Positions 58,828 through 64,000 of a stretch of DNA of 64,000 nucleotides are shown here, piece after piece (the first letter of the stretch is position 1; every line of letters starts with the position of its first letter). Made by a program: the position numbers and the translations under genes. Under the pieces are notes generated by a model. It made no database searches. It was given only the letters and a program-made list of their open reading frames with translations, and was not told where the DNA came from. Source of the DNA: DASWUZ01 sp036401375 (lineage in GTDB: Bacteria; Acidobacteriota; Terriglobia; Terriglobales; Acidobacteriaceae); NCBI GenBank assembly GCA_036401375.1, contig DASWVB010000035.1, positions 1 through 64,000 on the forward strand, read 5' to 3'.

Positions 58828-60192
58828 TCAGTCGTAGTATTCCAGCCCCAGATGGGTGATCAGGTCCTCACCCATGATGTGCCGCAGCGTATTCTTGAGC
58901 TTCATCGACTGGATGAAAAGGTCGTGCTCGGGATAGAGCCCGGCCGCGGTCATCGGCGCTTTGAAGTAGAAGCTCAGCCACTCCTGGATGCCGAGGTCGC
59001 GCAACTCCGTGCTGCGCTTCGCGAGGTCGAGGAAGAGGACCAGGTCGAGGGCCAGGGGAGCGGCGAGGATCGAATCGCGACACAGGAAATCGACCTTGAT
59101 CTGCATCGGATATCCCAGCCACCCGAAGATATCGATGTTGTCCCAACCCTCCTTGTTATCACCGCGAGGAGGATAATAGTTAATCCTCACCTTGTGATAG
59201 ATGTCCTTGTACAGGTCAGGATAGAGTTTGGGCTGAAAGATGAAATCCAAAGCACCCAGCTTCGATTCTTCCTTGGTCTTGAAGGACTCGGGGTCGTCGA
59301 GGACCTCGCCATCCCGGTTGCCGAGGATGTTGGTCGAGTACCAGCCTGCGACGCCGAGCATCCGCGCCTTGAACGCGGGTGCGAGGACCGTCTTGATGAA
59401 GGTCTGGCCGGTCTTGAAGTCCTTGCCGCAGATGGGCGCGGCATTGGCCTTCGACAGCTCGTGCATGACCGGGAGATCGAGGGTAAGATTGGGCGCGCCA
59501 TTGGCGAACGGCACTCCCTCTGACAGCGCCGCGTAGGCGTAGATCATCGACGGCGCGATGTTGATGTCGTCCTCTTCGAGGCCCTTCTCAAAGGCCGCGA
59601 TGGACTCATGCACCGCGCCCGGCTCGAGGAAGATCTCGGTCGACCCGCACCAGATCACTACTACACGGTCAACTGTCTTCTTGAAGACCTGGATGTCGGC
59701 GCGAAGCTGGTCGGCGAGGTCGCGCTTGTTCCTGCCCTTCTTGATATGCGTACCATTCAGCCGCTTGACGTAGTACTGGTCAAAGACGGCGGGCATGGGC
59801 TTGATCGCCTCGAGGTAAGGGCGGATCTCCTGCAGCTGGTCCTTGTCCAGCACCTTGGCATGGGCCGCTGCCTCGTAGACGTTGTCGGCAAAGATGTCCC
59901 AGCCGGCAAAGACCACATCTTCTATCCTGGCGATGGGGATGAAGTCCTTGATCAAGGGCGTGCGCTGCTCGGTGCGCTTGCCGAGGCGAATCGTGCCCAT
60001 CTGGGTGAGTGAGCCGATGGGCTTGGCTACCCCGTTGCGGACCGCCTCAACGCCGGCGATCAGGGTAGTTGCGACTGCTCCCAGGCCGACCACCATGACG
60101 CCTAGCTTGCCGGTGGCTGGTTCTATCTGTGGATGAGTGTGCGGTTCTGACTTTGACTCGGCAGGTGACTCGCTGCCCGGTGTGTTCGACAT
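58828..60192 (-). CDS. ino1: Inositol-3-phosphate synthase
   Basis: 454 residues. It makes L-myo-inositol-1-phosphate from glucose-6-phosphate using NAD. Motifs: VMVVGLGAVATTLIAG (NAD), FAGWDIFADN, NIAPSMIYAYAALSEGVPFANGAPN, CGKDFKTGQTFIKTVLAP, and NILGNRDGEVL with SKLGALDF. The type is that of bacterial enzymes used for inositol lipids or solutes. It has a 30-residue Ser/Glu/Pro-rich lead. A promoter is visible at 60231-60260. It stands alone. Confidence 0.93.
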   Translation of the reverse strand: MSNTPGSESPAESKSEPHTHPQIEPATGKLGVMVVGLGAVATTLIAGVEAVRNGVAKPIGSLTQMGTIRLGKRTEQRTPLIKDFIPIARIEDVVFAGWDIFADNVYEAAAHAKVLDKDQLQEIRPYLEAIKPMPAVFDQYYVKRLNGTHIKKGRNKRDLADQLRADIQVFKKTVDRVVVIWCGSTEIFLEPGAVHESIAAFEKGLEEDDINIAPSMIYAYAALSEGVPFANGAPNLTLDLPVMHELSKANAAPICGKDFKTGQTFIKTVLAPAFKARMLGVAGWYSTNILGNRDGEVLDDPESFKTKEESKLGALDFIFQPKLYPDLYKDIYHKVRINYYPPRGDNKEGWDNIDIFGWLGYPMQIKVDFLCRDSILAAPLALDLVLFLDLAKRSTELRDLGIQEWLSFYFKAPMTAAGLYPEHDLFIQSMKLKNTLRHIMGEDLITHLGLEYYD

Positions 60193-60230
60193 TGCTTACT
60201 GATCCGTCCTCTCGTCCGAATTACGGCTGC

Positions 60231-60260
60231 ATATTACGGGTGCAAACTCCCCAGTGTCAT
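60231..60260 (-). promoter_or_regulatory. Possible sigma-70 promoter of ino1
   Basis: Read on the minus strand: ATGACA (60260-60255), 18 bases, TAATAT (60236-60231). Five and four of six bases match the consensus. The leader to the ATG would be about 33 bases. Confidence 0.45.
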
Positions 60261-60392
60261 CCTTCCTGGAGAGCTTGGCAAATCGTGATTTGTCGCTGAT
60301 GAGCCCGGTCTAGACTATCCGGCCAGAAGCAACGGTGAGCATGCACGTCCAGCCGGGCACCGCACACGTCTGTCGGGTGCCCTCAGCGGAGG

Positions 60393-61031
60393 TCAGGCAA
60401 CAGCGGGTTGGGAGCGGGCCTTCCAGTGCGTCCACAGAAACCACACGATCGCGGCCGCCAGCACAACCTCGACGCCCAGGTGGAAGCGGTGAAATACGGC
60501 TTTGAAACGGGGATCCGTCTCCCAGGACTGACCGAGCTTCATGCCTACATACGCGAGCACAAAGCACCACGGCCAGGAGCCAAGAAAAGTATAGATGTGG
60601 AAGCGGAGCTGCGGCATCCTGGCGATCCCGGCAGGCAGCGCAATAAAGGTGCGCACGACCGGCAGCATCCGCGACAGGAAGACGGTGATCGAGCCGTATC
60701 TTTCAAAGAAGCGTGTCGTCCGGTCCAGATCGTGGGTGCTCAGCAGGACGTACCTGCCAAAGCGCTCGACCAGGGGCCGGCCGCCGTAAGCACCAACCCA
60801 GTAAGCGACCGCAGACCCGAGGTTGCAACCGATCGCGCCGGCAGTCGCTACCAGCACGAGGTTGAAGCGCCCCAGGTAGACCAGGTAGCCGGCAAACGGC
60901 ATGATGATCTCCGATGGCAGCGGAATGCACGCCGATTCGATACCCATCAACAGGGCTACGCCCGCATATCCCGTTCCGGAGATGACCGCAATGATGAAGT
61001 GGGCGAGAACTGCAAGTATCTTCTCTGTCAT
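60393..61031 (-). CDS. DedA-family membrane protein
   Basis: 212 residues from the ATG at 61031, the normal DedA length. It has the DedA hallmark ESACIPLPSEIIMPFAGYLV in a re-entrant loop, GAIGCNLGSAVAYWVGAYGG, the FFERYGSITVFLSRMLPVVRTFIALPAGIARM block, and two C-terminal helices. DedA proteins scramble or flip lipids such as undecaprenyl phosphate. The frame is open to 61238 with a non-family Arg/Trp-rich segment. It is divergent from nth. Confidence 0.92.
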   Translation of the reverse strand: MTEKILAVLAHFIIAVISGTGYAGVALLMGIESACIPLPSEIIMPFAGYLVYLGRFNLVLVATAGAIGCNLGSAVAYWVGAYGGRPLVERFGRYVLLSTHDLDRTTRFFERYGSITVFLSRMLPVVRTFIALPAGIARMPQLRFHIYTFLGSWPWCFVLAYVGMKLGQSWETDPRFKAVFHRFHLGVEVVLAAAIVWFLWTHWKARSQPAVA

Positions 61032-61145
61032 TCCTTTGAAGTATACCTGCGTGGCTTGAAAGAGCTTTGAATCTGTCGCCTGTGGCGCGGCTCTGAGCGG
61101 TCCCCTTTTTGCTAGCATGGAGATCGAAGCAAGTGCGACGGCCCC

Positions 61146-62060
61146 ATGCCCAAACTCATCAAGCCAGTTGCACCACTTTTGGAGCCTCGGAGCCACTCCG
61201 CGCCATCGGCGTCTGAGGCCACTCCGCGGCGGCAGCAAGCCGGCAAGGCGCCGCAGAACACGGCGAAGCGCGCCGCCAGCCGCACCGCTGGGAGTATCGC
61301 AAAGGCTGCGGGTGCAACTGCCAAAGCTGTGCCGCCCGGAAGGGTCAGCCAGAGACCTGCCCCCTCGAAGAAGCCGCTACCATCCAGGTCAAAGCGTTCA
61401 CCGCGGCCTGATCCTCTCAAACCGGCGCGGATCGAGGCGATCCTGCGGGAACTCGCCGCCGCTTATCCGGATGCCGAGTGCGCGCTGGTCCACCGCACGC
61501 CCTGGGAGCTGCTGGTTGCGACTATTCTCTCGGCGCAGACCACAGATGTGCGGGTGAACATGGTCACGCCGAGGCTCTTCGAGGTGTTTCCGACGCCAGC
61601 CGCCTTCGTCGAGGCTTCGCTGCCGGTCGTGGAAGAGATCATTCGCCCCACCGGGTTCTTCCGCACCAAGGCAAAATCGGTGACCGGGGCAGCCAGGCGG
61701 CTGGTGGAGGAGTTTGGCGGCGAGGTTCCACGTACGATGGAAGAGCTGCTGACCGTGCCCGGTGCGGCGCGGAAGACGTCCAACGTCGTCCTCGGTGTGG
61801 CGTTCGGGATTGCGGTCGGGGTGGTGGTCGATACCCATGTCCTGCGGCTCTCACGTCGGCTGCAGTTGACCACCAACGACGACCCGAAGAAGGTGGAAGT
61901 AGATCTGATGGCCATTCTGCCGCAGGAGCGCTGGATCGCTTTCTCCCACGAGATCATCCAGCACGGACGCCGGATCTGTGTGGCCCGCAGACCCCGCTGT
62001 GTCGATTGCACGCTGGAAAGGCTCTGCAACTCACCCGATAAGACCTGGGCAAGCCACTAG
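61146..62060 (+). CDS. nth: Endonuclease III with basic N-terminal tail
   Basis: 304 residues. The C-terminal 215 residues are a full Nth: ATILSAQTTDVRVNMVTPRLF, the helix-hairpin-helix TVPGAARKTSNVVLG with catalytic Lys, the catalytic Asp in VVDTHVLRLSRRL, and the 4Fe-4S loop CX6CX2CX5C in CVARRPRCVDCTLERLC. It removes oxidised pyrimidines and nicks the abasic strand. About 90 N-terminal residues are Ala/Lys/Arg/Pro-rich (AKRAASRTAGSIAKAAGATAK), histone-H1-like and absent from E. coli Nth. An ATG-first start at 61146 gives this form. Confidence 0.9.
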   Translation: MPKLIKPVAPLLEPRSHSAPSASEATPRRQQAGKAPQNTAKRAASRTAGSIAKAAGATAKAVPPGRVSQRPAPSKKPLPSRSKRSPRPDPLKPARIEAILRELAAAYPDAECALVHRTPWELLVATILSAQTTDVRVNMVTPRLFEVFPTPAAFVEASLPVVEEIIRPTGFFRTKAKSVTGAARRLVEEFGGEVPRTMEELLTVPGAARKTSNVVLGVAFGIAVGVVVDTHVLRLSRRLQLTTNDDPKKVEVDLMAILPQERWIAFSHEIIQHGRRICVARRPRCVDCTLERLCNSPDKTWASH

Positions 62061-62164
62061 CCTCCTGTTTTGTTCAACTTGCGTGCTCGCACTCCGTTTG
62101 CGGCAATGTGCTCGCGGCGCTGGCGAAGAGTTCTCGTGGTCACATTCTGGGGGCAGTGATGCGG

Positions 62165-63019
62165 TTAAGCCAGGGTCCGAACCGCCGCCTCGATCAGCCC
62201 CCCGACATCGTGCTGCAGGGCCTCTGCCGCGGGCTCCCAGCCATGTTCGCGGAGCGTCGCCGTCGTCACCGGCCCAATCGACAACGCTCGCACTCCGCGG
62301 TCCAACTCGGCGCCGCTCTCGTTCAATAGCTGGAAAAAGTGCTTTACCGTCGATGAGCTTGTGAACGTCACAGCGTCCGGCTGCCGAGTCGGGGCTTCGA
62401 CCTCCAGACCGCGACCGGCGCCCGAAGGTTCCACGTGGAACATTAGCCGGACGGCTCCAATCGAGGCGTCCGGAACCATTGTCTGGTACGCATCCACCAC
62501 ATCGAGCCTTGCGGCCAGCCTGCCCAGGGCCAGCGGTATGATGTCGCGGGCAGTCGCTGCCCGTGCCAGCAGGACGCGAACTCCGGGAACGTGCTGGCGC
62601 AGCGCCTCAACCAGCGACTCGGCCACGTAGCTGGGCGGAACGAGGGTAGCCGACGCGCCAAGCGATTGAAGCGCAGCGGCAGTAGAGGAGCCGATGGCAG
62701 CGATTTTTACCCGCTGAAGTGCCTCGAACGAGAGCCCAAGGTAAGAAAGCCGCTCCCCGATCACCCGGACCGTGTTGCTGCTGGTGACGATCAGCCATTG
62801 GTAGTCTGGGAGCGATCGCAGCGCTTCATCCAGCGGCGCATAGCTCTCCGGCGGAAGGATCTCGATGACGGGAAGCTCGACCACCTCAGCCCCAAGAGCG
62901 TGCAGTCCCGAGGTTAACGTGCCTGCCTGTCTGCGGGCCCGGGTCACCACGATCCGACGGCCCGCCAGAGGTCTTTGGGCGTCGGGAAGGCGCGGTTCCG
63001 GATGCAGCGGAGAACTCAT
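62165..63019 (-). CDS. hemD: Uroporphyrinogen-III synthase
   Basis: 284 residues. Cyclises hydroxymethylbilane to uroporphyrinogen III in tetrapyrrole synthesis. It opens GRRIVVTRARRQAGTL, then WLIVTSSNTVRVIGERL, VKIAAIGSSTAAALQSLG, and the second-half VTFTSSSTVKHFFQLL and ALSIGPVTTATLREHGW. The family is sequence-variable, but these marks and the context are decisive. Its ATG overlaps the hemC stop by four bases. Together they form a hemA-hemC-hemD operon. Confidence 0.92.
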   Translation of the reverse strand: MSSPLHPEPRLPDAQRPLAGRRIVVTRARRQAGTLTSGLHALGAEVVELPVIEILPPESYAPLDEALRSLPDYQWLIVTSSNTVRVIGERLSYLGLSFEALQRVKIAAIGSSTAAALQSLGASATLVPPSYVAESLVEALRQHVPGVRVLLARAATARDIIPLALGRLAARLDVVDAYQTMVPDASIGAVRLMFHVEPSGAGRGLEVEAPTRQPDAVTFTSSSTVKHFFQLLNESGAELDRGVRALSIGPVTTATLREHGWEPAAEALQHDVGGLIEAAVRTLA

Positions 63020-63963
63020 GATGCGCCCGGAACCGGTTCATCGAGCGGATCGCGGAACTCCGTCGCGACAAACAGAATCTCGCGCGCTCCGGCGTGCAAC
63101 AGCTTGACGGCGAGGCTGCTGCCAAGCTCTTCCGGGGCGGATGCGGGACCCTCGATCGCCGCACGGACCACCCTGCTGCCGTCGCTGGTCGCGACCGCTC
63201 CGGCGATCTCGAAGCCCGCTCCGCTGCGAACGCAGTGGATGCCAATCGGCACCTGGCAGCCCCCGCCGAGGCGGCTCAGAGCAGCGCGCTCCGCAGTCAC
63301 CGCGAAGCGGGTATCCGCATCATCGAGAAAGGCTACGGCGGCCGACGTGGCCGTATCCCCGGCCCGGCACTCGACGGCGAGAGCCCCCTGTCCAGCCGCG
63401 GGGCAGACCACGTCGGCGGCGAAGTACTCCCTCACCCATTCCGTACGCCCCAGCCTCGCCAGGCCGGCGGCCGCAAGCACAATCCCATGCGCCTGCCCCT
63501 CAGCCAGCTTGCGAAGACGGGTGTCGACGTTTCCTCGAAACTCGACAAAGTCGATATCGGGACGGACCGCTCGCAGCTGGCTCTGCCGTCGCAGGCTGCT
63601 CGTGCCTACCGTGGCGCCGCTGGGCAGCTCAGAGAACGAGGCAAAATCGACCGAGACAAAGACGTCGCGCGGGTCTTCGCGTTGCGGAATCGCAGAGATG
63701 GTGAACGCCCCGGGAAGCTCGGTGGGGAGGTCTTTAAGGCTGTGCACGGCCAGATCGACGCGTCCCTCGGCGAGCGCCTCTTCGATCTCTCTGGTGAACA
63801 TACCTTTGGTCCCGACCTGGGCGAAGGTGACGTCCTGCATGCGGTCGCCGGTGGTGCGGATGATCTCGATCGAGACCTCGTGACCCTCTGTCCGCAACAG
63901 CCTGGCGATGTGGTCAGACTGCCAGCGTGCGAGCTGCGATCCGCGAGATCCAATGCGGATCAA
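63016..63963 (-). CDS. hemC: Hydroxymethylbilane synthase (porphobilinogen deaminase)
   Basis: 315 residues. Polymerises four porphobilinogens onto a dipyrromethane cofactor. The motifs are RIGSRGSQLARWQ, VGTKGMFTREIEEAL, LAVHSLKDLPTELP, TSSLRRQSQL, RGNVDTRLRKL, and the cofactor Cys in LGGGCQVPIG. The start is a TTG at 63963, read as MIRIGSRG. It overlaps the TGA of the upstream gene by four bases. Its own stop overlaps the hemD start. It feeds heme supply, including the heme oxygenase at 41 kb. Confidence 0.94.
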   Translation of the reverse strand: MIRIGSRGSQLARWQSDHIARLLRTEGHEVSIEIIRTTGDRMQDVTFAQVGTKGMFTREIEEALAEGRVDLAVHSLKDLPTELPGAFTISAIPQREDPRDVFVSVDFASFSELPSGATVGTSSLRRQSQLRAVRPDIDFVEFRGNVDTRLRKLAEGQAHGIVLAAAGLARLGRTEWVREYFAADVVCPAAGQGALAVECRAGDTATSAAVAFLDDADTRFAVTAERAALSRLGGGCQVPIGIHCVRSGAGFEIAGAVATSDGSRVVRAAIEGPASAPEELGSSLAVKLLHAGAREILFVATEFRDPLDEPVPGAS

Positions 63964-64000
63964 CGCGTTTTCCTGGCGGGAGGCGCCTCTGCGGCGACCG
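63960..64000 (-). CDS. hemA: C-terminal end of the upstream gene, probably glutamyl-tRNA reductase
   Basis: The last 12 codons (VAAEAPPARKTR) and TGA of a frame continuing beyond the right edge. The stop overlaps the hemC TTG start as TTGA. hemA commonly precedes hemC, and a basic Pro/Ala tail is plausible for it, but the visible part carries no diagnostic motif. The call rests on gene order. Confidence 0.35.
   Translation of the reverse strand, partial: VAAEAPPARKTR

Noticed and set aside
1..64000. tRNA, rRNA, insertion sequences, prophage or integrase genes
   Set aside because: Reading the intergenic stretches showed no TpsiC-like arm in a cloverleaf context, no transposase or integrase motif, and no att-type duplication next to a tRNA.

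Overview
The window looks like chromosomal DNA of an acidobacterium, probably of the Terriglobia (Granulicella/Edaphobacter/Terriglobus-like). It is GC-rich. It encodes a VWFA-type protein of the kind nearly confined to Acidobacteriota, and many secreted glycoside hydrolases and Tat-exported enzymes typical of that group. The DNA is densely coded on both strands. I saw no rRNA, tRNA, insertion sequence, prophage or CRISPR array. The assignment rests on recognised protein families, not on a database search.

Layout. 1-8.6 kb: tail of an unknown protein, a YflT-like stress protein, a BON protein, an ankyrin protein, thiD, rlpA, pyrF, and an overlapping aldo/keto reductase-esterase pair. 8.8-13.7 kb: an amino-sugar cluster (MFS sugar porter, nagB, GH20 hexosaminidase). 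13.7-20.2 kb: trxA, thrC-thrB, a BFN/DUF151 protein, miaB, a SnoaL-like gene interrupted by an amber codon, and a threonine dehydratase-like gene. 20.3-23.6 kb: a two-gene conflict/cell-death-type unit, made of an EACC1-like small protein and a membrane-anchored caspase with a C-terminal propeller-like domain. 23.7-31.2 kb: pdxS, two MFS exporters, dienelactone hydrolase, the acidobacterial VWFA protein and a GH10 xylanase. 31.3-37.6 kb: an all-minus regulatory run, read as OmpR-type regulator, sigma-54 activator without a DNA-binding domain, sigma-28 (FliA) and FlgM. It is riddled with 14-18 bp tandem repeats in coding and non-coding DNA. 38-44.7 kb: lexA, an RsbV/RsbW/RsbU partner-switching module, and a heme oxygenase-bacteriophytochrome operon. 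44.8-64 kb: a Cys/Met PLP enzyme, GNAT, GH74, a ferritin-like stress protein, treZ, a GDSL esterase, an SDR, a CpxRA-like two-component pair with an outer-membrane protein diverging from it, araB, ino1, dedA, nth, and the hemA(end)-hemC-hemD operon.

How the parts work together. GH20, NagB and the sugar porter form a plausible route from chitin-type oligosaccharides to fructose-6-phosphate. GH10, GH74 and AraB point to use of plant hemicellulose. The 31-37 kb run resembles a flagellar hierarchy (two upstream regulators, then sigma-28 and its anti-sigma), although no flagellar structural gene is present. The Rsb module and the phytochrome are stress and light signalling systems lying side by side.

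The most unusual elements are: the EACC1-caspase-transmembrane-propeller unit; the repeat-rich flagellar-type regulatory run with its HTH-less activator and a response regulator carrying an insertion right after its phosphoacceptor; the amber-interrupted SnoaL gene; and a recurring -10-like box six bases before start codons, which suggests leaderless mRNAs.
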